Shown here piece by piece: positions 25,056-35,052 of a stretch of DNA of 44,508 nucleotides. A program made the position numbers and the translations under genes. The stretch's first letter is position 1, and the number at the start of each line of letters is the position of its first letter. The stretch lies in the NCBI GenBank assembly GCA_944384105.1, contig CALWSC010000085.1, positions 1 through 44,508 of the forward strand, read 5' to 3'. This DNA comes from an uncultured Lachnospiraceae bacterium (GTDB lineage: Bacteria > Bacillota > Clostridia > Lachnospirales > Lachnospiraceae). The notes beneath the pieces are model-generated. The model had not been told where the DNA came from. It saw only the letters and a list, made by a program, of their open reading frames with translations, and did no database searches.

Positions 25056-27325
25056 ATCAGCCTGTGATGAAAAAAGACGCCATGGCACTCGTGACCGGGC
25101 AGCCTGTCTTTATGGATGACATTGCTCCCGCGGACTGCCTGATCGTAAAGCTACTGCGCAGCCCCCATGCCAACGCGATCATTGAGGATATCAAAACCGA
25201 CGCCGCTATGCGTGTGCCCGGAATCGAAGCAATCTATACCTGGAAGGACGTCCCGCAGCAGCGTTTCACGCTTGCCGGCCAGACCTATCCGGAACCCAGC
25301 CCGTATGACCGCCTAATCCTTGACCGCCATGTCCGCTTTGTCGGAGATCCGGTCGCAATCATTGCCGGAGCAACCGAAAAGGCGGTAGACCGCGCAATGA
25401 AGATTATCAAGGTTAAATATCAGGTACTTGAACCCGTTCTGGACTTTCACACTGCAAAGGATAACGCAATCCTCGTACACCCGGAGGATAACTGGAAAGC
25501 GCTCTGCCCTGTCGGTGCAGACAATAAGCGGAATCTGTGCGCAGCCGACTTCTCCGAGGAGGGAGATCTCGACCAGGTACTTTCTGACTGTGACATTGTT
25601 GTGGAGGGTACGTACCACACAAAAGCCAACCAGCAGGCGATGATGGAGACCTTCCGCACCTGCTGCTATCTCGACACATACGGAAGGCTGAATATTTTAA
25701 GTTCTACCCAGATCATCTTCCATGTGCGCAGAATTGTCTCTAATGCACTCGGTATCCCAAAGTCGAAGATCCGCGTATCAAAACCGAGGATCGGCGGAGG
25801 CTTCGGTGCAAAGCAGACCGCTGTCTGTGAGATCTACCCCGCATTCGTGACCTGGATGACGAAAAAGCCATCCAAGATTATCTATACCCGTGAGGAGAGC
25901 CAGATCGCATCCAGCCCGCGCCACGAGATGGAAGTAAAGGTGCGCATCGGAGCGATGAACAGCGGAAAGATCCGCGCCATTGACGTCTATACGCTCTCGA
26001 ACACCGGAGCGTACGGAGAGCATGGTCCTACTACTGTCGGGCTTTCCGGACACAAGTCCATCTCCCTGTACCGCGGCCTCGAAGCATACCGCTTCGCATA
26101 TGACGTCGTTTATACCAATGAGATGTCTGCCGGGGCGTACCGCGGCTACGGCGCCACACAGGGACTCTTCGCCGTAGAGACAACTGTGAACAAGCTTGCG
26201 GCGCGGCTTCACATGGATCCCGTAAAGCTGCGCGAGCAGAACATGGTGCAGGAGGGAGACGAAATGCCGTCTTACTACCATGAGACTGCAACGAGCTGTG
26301 CGCTTGACCGCTGTCTGGCACGCGCCAAGGAGATGATCGGCTGGGATGAAAAGTTCCCCTGCCGAGACATGGGAAACGGCAAAGTGAGAAGCGTCGGCGT
26401 TGCAATGTCCATGCAGGGCTCCGGTATCTCCGGCGTGGATGTCGGCTCTGCGACGATCAAACTCAACGACGATGGTATCTATACGCTGATGATTGGAGCT
26501 GCTGATATGGGAACAGGCTGCGACACGACGCTTGCACAGGTAGCTGCGGAGTGCCTTGACTGCAGTCTTGACGATGTTACCGTGTTCAGTGCGGATACGG
26601 ATCTGTCTCCGTACGATTCCGGCTCCTATGCCTCCAGCACTGCTTATATCACAGGCGGCGCTGTCGTAAAGGCGTGCGGGAAACTGCGTGAAAAAATCAC
26701 GCAGAAAGGTGCTGAACTGCTCGGATGCGATGCTTCGGACGCAGAATTCACCGGAAAGGAAGTCTTCTGCAATTCAACCGGTGCTTCTGTTTCCCTGACC
26801 GACATTGCTACGCGCTCAATGGCTGGAAATCACGAGGCACTGCAGGTGACAGAAGCGAATTCTTCTCCGACTTCCCCGCCGCCGTTCATGGTCGGTATGG
26901 TTGAGGTGGAGATCGACAAGGAGACAGGCGCGCTCGATATTCTCGACTACGTCGGCGTCGTGGACTGCGGAACACCGCTGAATCCGAATCTTGCCCGCGT
27001 TCAGACTGAGGGCGGCATTGCACAGGGCATCGGAATGGCGCTCTACGAGGATATTCAGTATACGCAGAAGGGACAGCTTATGAACAACTCCCTGATGCAG
27101 TACAAGATTCCGAGCCGGCTCGATGTGGGACGCATCCGCGTGGAGCTGGAAAGCAGCTACGAGAAATCCGGTCCTTTCGGAGCGAAGTCCATCGGAGAAG
27201 TGGTTATTAACACGCCCTCCCCGGCTCTTGTACACGCTGTCGCGAACGCTACCGGACTGTGGATTGACGAACTTCCGATCACTGCGGAGAAGATCGCGAT
27301 GGGATTACTTAAACATGAAGATTGA
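25043..27325 (+). CDS. Molybdenum hydroxylase large subunit (xanthine dehydrogenase family, probably selenium-dependent)
   Basis: 760 aa catalytic subunit holding the molybdopterin cofactor. Family motifs in order: [20 protein letters not shown] near 250, [26 protein letters not shown], and the active-site glutamate (about 719) in GAKSIGE. These enzymes insert oxygen from water into N-heterocycles such as xanthine, hypoxanthine or nicotinate. The adjacent yqeB, yqeC, selD and yedF homologues point to a labile selenium ligand on molybdenum rather than sulfur. Substrate is not fixed by the sequence: no purine transporter or other purine gene is nearby. No in-frame selenocysteine codon is needed. 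Overlaps the 2Fe-2S gene by 13 bp. Confidence 0.93.
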   Translation: MQYVNQPVMKKDAMALVTGQPVFMDDIAPADCLIVKLLRSPHANAIIEDIKTDAAMRVPGIEAIYTWKDVPQQRFTLAGQTYPEPSPYDRLILDRHVRFVGDPVAIIAGATEKAVDRAMKIIKVKYQVLEPVLDFHTAKDNAILVHPEDNWKALCPVGADNKRNLCAADFSEEGDLDQVLSDCDIVVEGTYHTKANQQAMMETFRTCCYLDTYGRLNILSSTQIIFHVRRIVSNALGIPKSKIRVSKPRIGGGFGAKQTAVCEIYPAFVTWMTKKPSKIIYTREESQIASSPRHEMEVKVRIGAMNSGKIRAIDVYTLSNTGAYGEHGPTTVGLSGHKSISLYRGLEAYRFAYDVVYTNEMSAGAYRGYGATQGLFAVETTVNKLAARLHMDPVKLREQNMVQEGDEMPSYYHETATSCALDRCLARAKEMIGWDEKFPCRDMGNGKVRSVGVAMSMQGSGISGVDVGSATIKLNDDGIYTLMIGAADMGTGCDTTLAQVAAECLDCSLDDVTVFSADTDLSPYDSGSYASSTAYITGGAVVKACGKLREKITQKGAELLGCDASDAEFTGKEVFCNSTGASVSLTDIATRSMAGNHEALQVTEANSSPTSPPPFMVGMVEVEIDKETGALDILDYVGVVDCGTPLNPNLARVQTEGGIAQGIGMALYEDIQYTQKGQLMNNSLMQYKIPSRLDVGRIRVELESSYEKSGPFGAKSIGEVVINTPSPALVHAVANATGLWIDELPITAEKIAMGLLKHED

Positions 27326-27896
27326 TATGATACTGCTGGCGGCTGGCAACAGCCGCCGGTTTGGTTCTAATAAGCTGTTTTACGAGGTGGACGGCACCGC
27401 TCTCTACCTGCGCGCATTTGACCGGCTGCTCGCGGCGGCCCGCCCGGATGAGAACAGAATATTTGTTGTCAGCAGATATGATGAAATTCTGTCAGCGGCG
27501 AAAACGTATTCTTCTCTGCTGATTCCGGTATCAAGTCCGGACAGTGAGCTCGGGATTTCCCGCTCCATCCGCAATGGCATTGCGGCGTCCGGCGGCACTG
27601 CAGACGCCATCGCCTTCTTCGTGGCAGATCAGCCCTGGCTGCGTCCGCAGACGATCCGGGAATTTCTCGACCAATACGCCAAAAGCGGGATGCCGCTCGG
27701 CTCCCTGCGCTTTGGGGAACGGATGGGCAATCCCGCCGTATTTTCCCGTGCCTATTACCCGGAGCTGCTCTCACTTTCCGGGGATAAGGGCGGAAGAAAA
27801 ATTTTAAACGCACACCCGAAGGAGTGCTTCTGCTTCTCTCCCTGTTCTGTACAGGAGCTTATTGATCTGGACATGCCTCCGGGCGAAGACGCGTAA
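27315..27896 (+). CDS. mocA: MocA/MobA-like molybdopterin nucleotidyltransferase
   Basis: 193 aa nucleotidyltransferase with the signature LLAAGNSRRFGSNKL and the metal-binding stretch FFVADQPWL. By homology and context it attaches CMP to molybdopterin, giving the cytosine-dinucleotide cofactor used by this hydroxylase family. The ATG overlaps the large-subunit stop by 11 bp, so the four genes form one coupled operon. Its 3' end overlaps the convergent yqeC by 38 bp. CTP rather than GTP specificity is inferred from context. Confidence 0.85.
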   Translation: MKIDMILLAAGNSRRFGSNKLFYEVDGTALYLRAFDRLLAAARPDENRIFVVSRYDEILSAAKTYSSLLIPVSSPDSELGISRSIRNGIAASGGTADAIAFFVADQPWLRPQTIREFLDQYAKSGMPLGSLRFGERMGNPAVFSRAYYPELLSLSGDKGGRKILNAHPKECFCFSPCSVQELIDLDMPPGEDA

Positions 27897-28680
27897 TAAG
27901 TCCGTACGGCACCTCGCCGGACACCAGAGAGAGAATCTCTCCTGCCTGAGAAATTCTCTCCGCCGTATCCGCCTGATTCAGCACAGGAATTACAGCTCCA
28001 CCGCTGTGAAGAGCCGGCACTCGGTCAATATATCCGCTTTGCAGTGCCTCTGCAAGGTGCTCCGGGCGGATCAGTTCCTTTTCAGCCAGTCCGCCGGGAT
28101 ACATCTCATATCTGTGAAACGCGTCTCCCACAGCCTTGCCCAGCGCCGACAGTCCCATGACTGCCAGCACCACATCTGTATCCGCGCTTAATACCGGCTC
28201 GTCCGCGCGCGGATACTTTGCCGGCAGGCGGCGGGAACCATCTGCCTCCTCGAGAATCAAATCCGCGTGAGATGATAAAAGACTGCGAAGCGATGCAGGG
28301 GCTTTCTGACATTTGACGGCACTGTCTTTTATCTCGGGCGGAAGCTGACCATCGCGTTCGGCGCTTCCCTTCCATCCGGGACACGGCGTCCCGATACATA
28401 CGAAGCCATCACGCTCCAAAAGCTTTACAGCGCGCTTCTCATCCCCGTCCAGCACAGACAGACGCTCCGGCAGCAGCATGTGCGTGGTTGTACCAAGCAC
28501 GGTTTTCATTCCCACCCGGCATGCTTCGCGTGCCAGGCTCCACAAAAGACTTGTCTTGCCGCCCGCACCCGCGGCCGCGATGACGAAGGGACCGGACACA
28601 CCGGATTTTTTTTGCTTCAGAAGCAGTTTAAAAAGCGCTGGTACCTCCCTGATTTCTCCATTTTCATGTTTCCATATCAT
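27859..28680 (-). CDS. yqeC: Selenium-dependent hydroxylase accessory protein YqeC
   Basis: 273 aa. P-loop FVIAAAGAGGKTSLLW (Lys42), LGTTTHML switch-like stretch and LILEEADGSRRLPAKYP are the hallmarks of the YqeC family, found only with selenium-dependent molybdenum hydroxylases. Probable nucleotide-dependent maturation or selenium-insertion factor; the exact reaction is unknown. Last gene of the minus-strand operon, 7 nt behind the cysteine desulfurase. Confidence 0.92.
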   Translation of the reverse strand: MIWKHENGEIREVPALFKLLLKQKKSGVSGPFVIAAAGAGGKTSLLWSLAREACRVGMKTVLGTTTHMLLPERLSVLDGDEKRAVKLLERDGFVCIGTPCPGWKGSAERDGQLPPEIKDSAVKCQKAPASLRSLLSSHADLILEEADGSRRLPAKYPRADEPVLSADTDVVLAVMGLSALGKAVGDAFHRYEMYPGGLAEKELIRPEHLAEALQSGYIDRVPALHSGGAVIPVLNQADTAERISQAGEILSLVSGEVPYGLITRLRPEACPDQ

Positions 28681-28687
28681 CGGTTTC

Positions 28688-29845
28688 TCAATATCCGCAG
28701 AGGCGCGACAGCTCCCTCAGAGCATCCGCAGCCTCCAGCACTTCCTCCTCTGTATTATAATACGAAAAACTGAACCGCACTGCACCCTGCTCTCTTGTTC
28801 CGAGCGCCTCATGCATCAGAGGAGCACAGTGCCCGCCGCTGCGGGTGCAGATTCCACGCTCCTGCTCCAGCCATGCACTCACATACCCGGAATCCTCATC
28901 CCCGAGATTCAGAGCTGCTGCTGCAGTCCTAAGAGGCAGATCATAATCTCCATACATCCGGATACCCGGAATCTTCTGTACCTCCTGCACAAACAGGCGG
29001 CAGAGCTTCTCCTTCTTCTCTGCAATCTGCTCCAGCCCAATCCTGTCAATTTCCTTCAGCGCGGCGAGCAGCCCGGCAACGCCGTGTCCGTTCTGTGTGC
29101 CCGCCTCAAGCGCGGATGGCATCTCCCTGGGATGACTCCTGCTGTAGGTCTGTATGCCGCTGCCCCCGGTAAGCAGAGGACGGACTGCAATGCCGCGGCG
29201 CACGCAGATACCTCCGGTTCCCTGAGGTCCCATAAGACCCTTGTGTCCAGTAAAACAGAGCACGTCAATGCAGTCGCGCTCCATGTCAATCTTAAGCATT
29301 CCTGCGCTCTGGCAGACATCTGCCACGAACAGCACGCCGTTTTCCCGGCATCTCTGCCCAATCCTTCTGATATCGTTTCCGTTTCCTGTTACGTTTGAAG
29401 CATGCGTACAGAACACAGCCCGCACACCGGGAACAATCTTCTGCTCCAGCGCCTCCATATCCAGGACGCCGCGGGGAGCAGACGGCTCCCTGCAGCCGAT
29501 GACAGTAAGCTGTACGCCGCCATTCTCCATCTCATAGAGCGGTCGCAGTACGCTGTTGTGCTCCATCACTGTTGTGATCACCCGATCGCCGGGGCGCAGC
29601 AGTCCTTTGACCGCAGTGTTGAGCGCCTGCGTCCCGTTCATTGCAAACGCAACGCAGTCTGCTCCCTGCGCGCCGAACAGCGCAGCAATACGTTCTCTCG
29701 TCTCCAACAGCACCCGCCCCGTATACAGAGATGCCGGATGCGTCCCGCGGGAATCGTTTCCCATACGGCAGATGGCGTCGGCAACTGCCGCCGCGACCTG
29801 CGGCGGCTTTAACAATCCTGTTGCAGCGGCATCCAGATAGATCAT
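28688..29845 (-). CDS. Cysteine desulfurase-like aminotransferase class V of the selenium cluster
   Basis: 385 aa PLP enzyme. The PLP lysine is Lys202 in CFTGHKGLMGPQGTGG, and the catalytic cysteine is Cys340 in RSGGHCAPLMHE. It belongs to the desulfurase subfamily that is encoded with orphan selD and yqeB/yqeC. Expected role: mobilising sulfur or selenium from cysteine or selenocysteine for SelD and the hydroxylase cofactor; selenocysteine lyase activity is possible. Its ATG overlaps the yqeB stop by 4 bp. Confidence 0.9.
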   Translation of the reverse strand: MIYLDAAATGLLKPPQVAAAVADAICRMGNDSRGTHPASLYTGRVLLETRERIAALFGAQGADCVAFAMNGTQALNTAVKGLLRPGDRVITTVMEHNSVLRPLYEMENGGVQLTVIGCREPSAPRGVLDMEALEQKIVPGVRAVFCTHASNVTGNGNDIRRIGQRCRENGVLFVADVCQSAGMLKIDMERDCIDVLCFTGHKGLMGPQGTGGICVRRGIAVRPLLTGGSGIQTYSRSHPREMPSALEAGTQNGHGVAGLLAALKEIDRIGLEQIAEKKEKLCRLFVQEVQKIPGIRMYGDYDLPLRTAAAALNLGDEDSGYVSAWLEQERGICTRSGGHCAPLMHEALGTREQGAVRFSFSYYNTEEEVLEAADALRELSRLCGY

Positions 29846-30666
29846 GCTTCCCCCTCCAGTTCTAATTCCAGAAGTCCGGCTAGCACGGAACCTGCGATAC
29901 AGCGCGCCTTGTCGGAGATTGAAAAGCAGTTCTCCCTCTCCTTAGGTCTGGGATCTATATCTGCAAGCTTAAAGCCCTCTGTGACAGGATAGCCGTCCGG
30001 CAGGATTCCCCTTAAGATGCCGGCGATCGATGCGCAGACCGGCACCTTTCCCTTTCCGGTATCAATCTGTCCGATCAGCTGCCCGCGCTCCACAATGTCT
30101 GAGATAGCCGCCGCGCCCTCAAAGACGCCCTGTGCCGGAGCGTGGATTACACGCTCTTCACCGTATCCTGCGATGATGCCCGGAATCCCCGTATTCGGCG
30201 CAGCGCTGCCCTTCCGGATAATTCTGCCAAGATTATGGCCTCTCTTTGTCTCAATCACAAGCTGTACATCCTTCCCGGCCGTAAAACCGGGACCCAGGGC
30301 AATCGTTAAGGGAGCCATCTCTCTGGAAGTCCCAAGATTTTTCTTCGCAAGAATCGCATCCACAACCGCCCAGGGCTTTACCTCCTTTAAGCACTCTGCT
30401 TTTGGGTCCATCAGAAGCGCAACGTCTCCGGAGCGCAGCATTTCCAGCGCCCCGGCAACACTTTCCGCCTTCCGGCAGCGCACATTCTCCACCGTACACT
30501 CCCCGTTATAAACCGCCTCGGAAAACGCAACTTTCCGGCGGATTGCCGCCGGGCGGCTAATCTCCAGCGCCAGTACCGGATATCCGCAGCGGTGCAGCCG
30601 GTGAATCACTCCCGTCGCCAGATCACCGGCTCCTCTCACGACAACGAGCTGCTCTCTTCTCTTCAT
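29842..30666 (-). CDS. yqeB: Selenium-dependent molybdenum hydroxylase maturation protein YqeB
   Basis: 274 aa. Dinucleotide-fold start VVVRGAGDLATGVIHRLHRCGYPVLALE and the family blocks LTIALGPGFTAGKDV and ETKRGHNLGRII identify YqeB. It is distantly related to XdhC-type maturation proteins and is a marker of selenium-labile hydroxylase systems. The start was set at MKRREQL, 9 nt after GAGGAGG; an ATG at 30684 would overlap the ribosome binding site. Confidence 0.92.
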   Translation of the reverse strand: MKRREQLVVVRGAGDLATGVIHRLHRCGYPVLALEISRPAAIRRKVAFSEAVYNGECTVENVRCRKAESVAGALEMLRSGDVALLMDPKAECLKEVKPWAVVDAILAKKNLGTSREMAPLTIALGPGFTAGKDVQLVIETKRGHNLGRIIRKGSAAPNTGIPGIIAGYGEERVIHAPAQGVFEGAAAISDIVERGQLIGQIDTGKGKVPVCASIAGILRGILPDGYPVTEGFKLADIDPRPKERENCFSISDKARCIAGSVLAGLLELELEGEA

Positions 30667-30680
30667 ATGCTTCTTCCTCC

Positions 30681-31301
30681 TCACGGTTTTACGAGGAGAC
30701 CGGCTTCCGTCATACGCTGGGCGATCTCGTACATATTTGTGACGCTTCCGACAGCCAGATGCTCAGTCAGTCCGTAATAATTCAGGCAGGTGCCGCATGT
30801 TAAGATCTCTACCCCCTGTGCTTCCAGACTCTTTAAGTCCTCAACTGTCTGAGCCCCCTCACAGGAGAGCTTGGCTCCCCCGTTATACAGCAGCACAGTC
30901 TCCGGAAGTACCTCCTGCTGTGCAAGCGCGTACACAAAGCCCTTCATCAGGACAGCGCCCAGCTCCGGGCTGCCCTCTCCCATTGTCTCAGAAGAGAGCA
31001 CCACAACAGTTCCTCTTCTCCTCGCATCCACAGAACACTCCTCCGCCTGAGTCTCTTCCTCCGCCTGCGGCTGCACAGAGCCGTCCTCCCAGACGAGCAG
31101 TACGCTGTATTCACGCTCCGCCTCTTTCTTCGCCTCGAACCGATAACCCTTTTTCTTCGCCAGCTTCCCGAGATTCTGCACTGCAATCTCATTGTCGACC
31201 AGAACCTTTGCCTCAGCCCCCGGTCCTGCCGCCTCCATCGCGTGCTTTGTCTCAATAACCGGAATCGGGCACTGCTTTCCTCTCATATCCAGATGCATCA
31301 T
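30681..31301 (-). CDS. yedF: YedF: TusA-like/DsrE-like selenium metabolism protein
   Basis: 206 aa with two domains: an N-terminal TusA-like fold with the persulfide-type Cys11 in RGKQCPIPV, and a C-terminal DsrE-like domain with conserved cysteines in [12 protein letters not shown]. YedF proteins of this length co-occur with selD and probably carry activated sulfur or selenium. The ATG overlaps the selD stop (ATGATG). Confidence 0.92.
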   Translation of the reverse strand: MMHLDMRGKQCPIPVIETKHAMEAAGPGAEAKVLVDNEIAVQNLGKLAKKKGYRFEAKKEAEREYSVLLVWEDGSVQPQAEEETQAEECSVDARRRGTVVVLSSETMGEGSPELGAVLMKGFVYALAQQEVLPETVLLYNGGAKLSCEGAQTVEDLKSLEAQGVEILTCGTCLNYYGLTEHLAVGSVTNMYEIAQRMTEAGLLVKP

Positions 31302-32332
31302 ACGATTTTTCCCTCCACAATTACGCTGCACTCTTTGCGCGCCTCTACATATCCTACACGGGCACAGAGAACTCCCTTTTTGCCCATCTCTTTTTCTGCC
31401 ATATCCGCATCTCCGGGCGGCAGACTCACCAACAGTCCGCCCGATGTCTGCGGGTCAAACAGGATCTCTTCCGTTGCAAAGCTGTCTTCGCAAAAAAGAA
31501 CCTTTGACTCAACGTGATTTCTGTTTCTCTGAGCCGCAGCAGTGAGACAGAACTCCTCCACACACTTCGGGCTCTCCGGAAGATATGGAATATTCTCTGC
31601 AAAAATCCTCGCTGTATGCTTCTGTCCCATCATCTCGCACAGATGCCCGAGAAATCCAAATCCTGTCACGTCTGTGCAGCCGTGCACGTGATATTTTCTC
31701 ACGATTTCCGATGCTGTGCGGTTAAGCGCCGTCATACTTTGGACAGCTTTATCAAGGGCACTCTCAGAGACAAGACCAACGCGCGATGCCGTGCAGACAA
31801 GCCCTGTCCCAAGCGGCTTTGTCAAAAGCAGCACATCCCCCTCCTCACAGCCGTTGTTCTTAAAAATACGCGCAGGATGAATTGTTCCCATTACAGACAG
31901 ACCGTACTTGACATCCGCATCATGGATCGAATGACCGCCTGCAAGGGAACCTCCTGCCTCCTGCACTTTCTCACTTCCGCCGAGCAGAATCTGTCCCAAT
32001 ATATTCAGATCCATCTCCTCCGGAAAGCAGACAATATTAAGCGCTGTCTTCACATCTGCTCCCATCGCATAAATATCACTTAACGCGTTTGCCGCCGCAA
32101 TCTGTCCGAAAATATACGGATCCTCCACCATGGGCGGAAAGAAATCGAGCGTCTGTACGACAGCCAGCTCGTCGCTTACGCGGTATACTGCAGCATCGTC
32201 GCTGCTGTCATAGCCCACAAGTAAATTTTCATCCTTTACTCTGGGAATTTTCTCAAGCACTCTTGCGAGCGCTCCGGGTCCCAGCTTTGCCGTGCATCCT
32301 CCGCCGCGGCAGAACTGTATCTTATTCTCCAT
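31298..32332 (-). CDS. selD: Selenide, water dikinase (selenophosphate synthetase)
   Basis: 344 aa; makes selenophosphate from selenide and ATP. The catalytic pair is Cys13 and Lys16 ([10 protein letters not shown]), so this is a cysteine, not a selenocysteine, version. ATP-binding blocks [33 protein letters not shown] and [17 protein letters not shown] are intact. No selA, selB or selC is in the window, so its selenophosphate may serve the hydroxylase cofactor rather than selenoproteins; a search of the rest of the genome is needed to call it an orphan SelD. Confidence 0.96.
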   Translation of the reverse strand: MENKIQFCRGGGCTAKLGPGALARVLEKIPRVKDENLLVGYDSSDDAAVYRVSDELAVVQTLDFFPPMVEDPYIFGQIAAANALSDIYAMGADVKTALNIVCFPEEMDLNILGQILLGGSEKVQEAGGSLAGGHSIHDADVKYGLSVMGTIHPARIFKNNGCEEGDVLLLTKPLGTGLVCTASRVGLVSESALDKAVQSMTALNRTASEIVRKYHVHGCTDVTGFGFLGHLCEMMGQKHTARIFAENIPYLPESPKCVEEFCLTAAAQRNRNHVESKVLFCEDSFATEEILFDPQTSGGLLVSLPPGDADMAEKEMGKKGVLCARVGYVEARKECSVIVEGKIV

Positions 32333-32347
32333 GTTTTCTCAGCCTCC

Positions 32348-32584
32348 TTACAGAAACATGCGCCAGGTCTGCTCCCAGACAAGCCCTGACTTTCTCAGGC
32401 AGCGTTCTGTCCTGTCCAGCTCCTGCACCGGAGCGCACCACGCCATCCCGCAGCCTGCCGTGATCTCCCGCGGCACCGGGATCAGTCTTCCCGGACAGTC
32501 TGCCTCTTTCAGCGAGCGCTCTGCCTGCATCGCCTGCAGCGTTGTCTGAAATGTGATTACTGCCTTTTCCTCTTTAATTCTCAA
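32348..32584 (-). CDS. DUF3343 putative Se/S carrier protein
   Basis: 78 aa. The fold VITFQTTLQAMQAERSLKEA, then GRLIPVPREITAGCGMAWCAP with two conserved cysteines, matches DUF3343, a small family found beside selD and yedF. A role as selenium or sulfur carrier has been proposed from context only. The TTG start follows GAGGAGGAG; no ATG fits. First gene of the six-gene selenium operon. Confidence 0.82.
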   Translation of the reverse strand: MRIKEEKAVITFQTTLQAMQAERSLKEADCPGRLIPVPREITAGCGMAWCAPVQELDRTERCLRKSGLVWEQTWRMFL

Positions 32585-32616
32585 TATTTGTCTCCTCCTC
32601 AAATGCACAGAAAAAA

Positions 32617-32650
32617 CTCCGCATATGATATTATGGTATCATATACGGAG
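32617..32650 (-). terminator. Terminator of the GH31 operon, overlapping a possible selenium-operon promoter
   Basis: CTCCGTATATGAT / ATCATATGCGGAG with one G·T pair, followed by TTTTTT (32611-32616) on the minus strand, begins 8 nt after the GH31 stop. The DUF3343 start codon is only 27 nt beyond the T tract. A promoter-like TTGCTC (32648-32653), 17 nt, TATCAT (32625-32630) is embedded in the hairpin. Confidence 0.82.
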
Positions 32651-32657
32651 CAATTTT

Positions 32658-35036
32658 TCAAAATACTTTTGTCTGTGCGAGCAAAATTTCAAATAATCTG
32701 CCGCAGATGCTCTCCTCCAGCTTCATGGTCTGCAGAATTCCGATCATCTCCAGCGGCGTCTTCCCCGCCTGCACATAATCCATAATCCGCATCTTCACAT
32801 TGTATTCCATTTCCGCTTCGTACAGGGCTTCAAATATCTGCTGTTCCAGATCATTATCCTGAATTTGGAGCTTTCTGTCAAAGCAGATACGAACACTGTT
32901 CTCCGTTTCCATCTCCGGAATGCTTACGGAGAGCACGTGGTTCTTCTCGCAGTAAGAGACATCCGCCTGCACGCCCTGTTCTCCGATAAATACTCTGACG
33001 TTCTCTGCACGGCTGCTGCAGAACTCAACGGTATATCTTCTGCGCTCCGGCACTGCCTGCACATTTCCCTGTACTGCACAGATCTCAAATACGCCGTCCT
33101 CATACTGCCACCGCATCTCAGTAACCGCGTACGCATCTGTGCCGTCGTCCTCGTACATACGGAAGTTTCCGTCCGCTCCGGGGAAAACCTTTATGCGCAG
33201 CGTTTTCGGATTCTCAACACTGCTGCTGTATTCGGTCAGATCAGCCGTCGGCACGATGGCTCCCGCCTTCGCGAGCACCGGGATGTCCTCTATACCGCGG
33301 AAAAGCGTAATCTTCCTGCCGCCGTCATATACTCTTCCGTTAAATATATCGAACCATTTGCCTGCCGGAACCCATGCTTCAAACGGCGCCGCCTTTGCTT
33401 TCTTGTCCATCGGCTTCGTAATCGGGCATACGATCAGCTCAGTTCCGAAATAATATTCATTCGGAACTTCATATGCCTCATTCTGCTCCGGCTCGAGATA
33501 GTACATCGGTCGGATCAGAGGCTGTCCTTCGCTGCTTGCAAGATAATTCATCGTGTACAGATACGGCACCAGCTCATGGCGAAGCCGCAGATAGCGCTTC
33601 ATCACCTGTTCAGAGATGGCGTTGTAATTCCAGGGTTCCTTTCCCGTAAACGGGCTGTTCGAGCTGTGGAGCCGCATAATAGGAGAAAAAACGCCGAACT
33701 GCACCCAGCGCGTTGACAGCTCATCATCCTTGTAGCCGCACATATGTCCGCCGATGTCGTGGCTCCACCAGCCATATCCGGCGTTGCTTGCGTTTGCCGT
33801 AAAGTATGGCTGAAAGTCCAGGGATTCCCAGGTAATGATGGAGTCGCCGGAGAAACCGATCGGATATCTGTGGCTTCCAAGTCCCGCATAACGCGAGAAC
33901 GTAAGCCCTCGCTTCCCATTTCGCATACTGTCCAGATAGTGATAGTGATTCAGCATCCAAAGCGGATCAAGTCCGGGAATCTTCGTCTCGCTTCCCTGCT
34001 GCCAGTCCACCCACCAGAAGTCCACGCCTGCCTCCTCGTTCGGGTGATGCAGATATTTGAAATACGCATGGAGAAACTTTTCGTCTGTGATATCAAAATT
34101 TATGAACTCACCGTTTTCCCAGTCTTTTCCAAGTTCCTCTGCCATTGCGCGGTACGCCTCCTCATGCGGGCGCACGCCCTCAGCAGGGTGTACATTGAGT
34201 GTAACTCTCAGATTATGCTCATGCAGCCATGTCATAAATTCCGCAGGATCGGGGAAGAGTTCCTTATTCCATGTGTAGCCCGTCCAGCCGCTGCCGTAAA
34301 CCGGATCAATGTCAACCAGATGCCAGTCCATATCAATAACACTTACGGAAAACGGCACCTGCTCCCGCTCAAAGCGGCGGACCAGTTCCTTGTACTCCTC
34401 CTCGTCATATCTGTGAAAACGGCTCCACCAGTTGCCGAGTGCATAGCGGGGAATCATCGGCGTGTGACCGGTCAGATGATAAAAATCCTTCAGGCACCGC
34501 TGGTACTGGTGACCGTAGCCAAAGAAATAAATGTCGATATTTTCTCCTCTGCGAGGCTCAACCCAGCCATCCTCTCTGAGCAGCAGAGATTTGCTGTCAT
34601 CCACGACTGCACAGCCATTTCTTGAGATCAGTCCGTGCTCCAGCGGTATGGCTCCGTCCGCCCCGTCGAGTGTTCTGGCTGTACCCAGCAGATCATCCGT
34701 CTCATCCCCATAATGCCAGATGCTGCTGTAGGCGCTTAAGTTTCCGCGCACCTGCAGGGATAACCCGTTTGCCGAGAAGTGCTTCTTATCGTAGACCATC
34801 TGCACTCCCTCGGTAAGGATCTTCAGGGAATCCTCCTCCTCAAAGATCTGGTATGGCGGAACCGGAAAACGCCGGTTCCACACACACTGTGTCGCTCTGT
34901 CCTCAAAGCGACCCTCCTCATTATATTCCAGCCGGAACAGGTACGGTGTCAGAATACTGATTCTGTATTTCTCTCCCTGCACAACCGCTCCGGGATCGCA
35001 GACCGGATGAGTCTGCACGCGATATAATTCTTCCAT
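32658..35036 (-). CDS. Glycoside hydrolase family 31 (alpha-glucosidase/alpha-xylosidase type)
   Basis: 792 aa cytosolic retaining alpha-glycosidase. The N-terminal beta-sandwich is followed by the catalytic barrel: PRYALGNWWSRFHRY, VSVIDMDWH, nucleophile Asp344 in FWWVDWQQG, acid/base Asp398 in YPIGFSGDS, and the SHDIGGHMCG loop. C-terminal beta-domains and about 60 extra helical residues close the protein. It is the last gene behind a complete sugar ABC importer, so the imported sugar is probably an alpha-glucoside or alpha-xyloside oligosaccharide. Specificity within GH31 cannot be read from the sequence. Confidence 0.93.
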   Translation of the reverse strand: MEELYRVQTHPVCDPGAVVQGEKYRISILTPYLFRLEYNEEGRFEDRATQCVWNRRFPVPPYQIFEEEDSLKILTEGVQMVYDKKHFSANGLSLQVRGNLSAYSSIWHYGDETDDLLGTARTLDGADGAIPLEHGLISRNGCAVVDDSKSLLLREDGWVEPRRGENIDIYFFGYGHQYQRCLKDFYHLTGHTPMIPRYALGNWWSRFHRYDEEEYKELVRRFEREQVPFSVSVIDMDWHLVDIDPVYGSGWTGYTWNKELFPDPAEFMTWLHEHNLRVTLNVHPAEGVRPHEEAYRAMAEELGKDWENGEFINFDITDEKFLHAYFKYLHHPNEEAGVDFWWVDWQQGSETKIPGLDPLWMLNHYHYLDSMRNGKRGLTFSRYAGLGSHRYPIGFSGDSIITWESLDFQPYFTANASNAGYGWWSHDIGGHMCGYKDDELSTRWVQFGVFSPIMRLHSSNSPFTGKEPWNYNAISEQVMKRYLRLRHELVPYLYTMNYLASSEGQPLIRPMYYLEPEQNEAYEVPNEYYFGTELIVCPITKPMDKKAKAAPFEAWVPAGKWFDIFNGRVYDGGRKITLFRGIEDIPVLAKAGAIVPTADLTEYSSSVENPKTLRIKVFPGADGNFRMYEDDGTDAYAVTEMRWQYEDGVFEICAVQGNVQAVPERRRYTVEFCSSRAENVRVFIGEQGVQADVSYCEKNHVLSVSIPEMETENSVRICFDRKLQIQDNDLEQQIFEALYEAEMEYNVKMRIMDYVQAGKTPLEMIGILQTMKLEESICGRLFEILLAQTKVF

Positions 35037-35052
35037 ATATACTGTCTCCTTT

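Noticed and set aside
31298-32332. SelD as a selenoprotein
   Set aside because: The catalytic position is a cysteine codon (residue 13), with no in-frame TGA before the stop.
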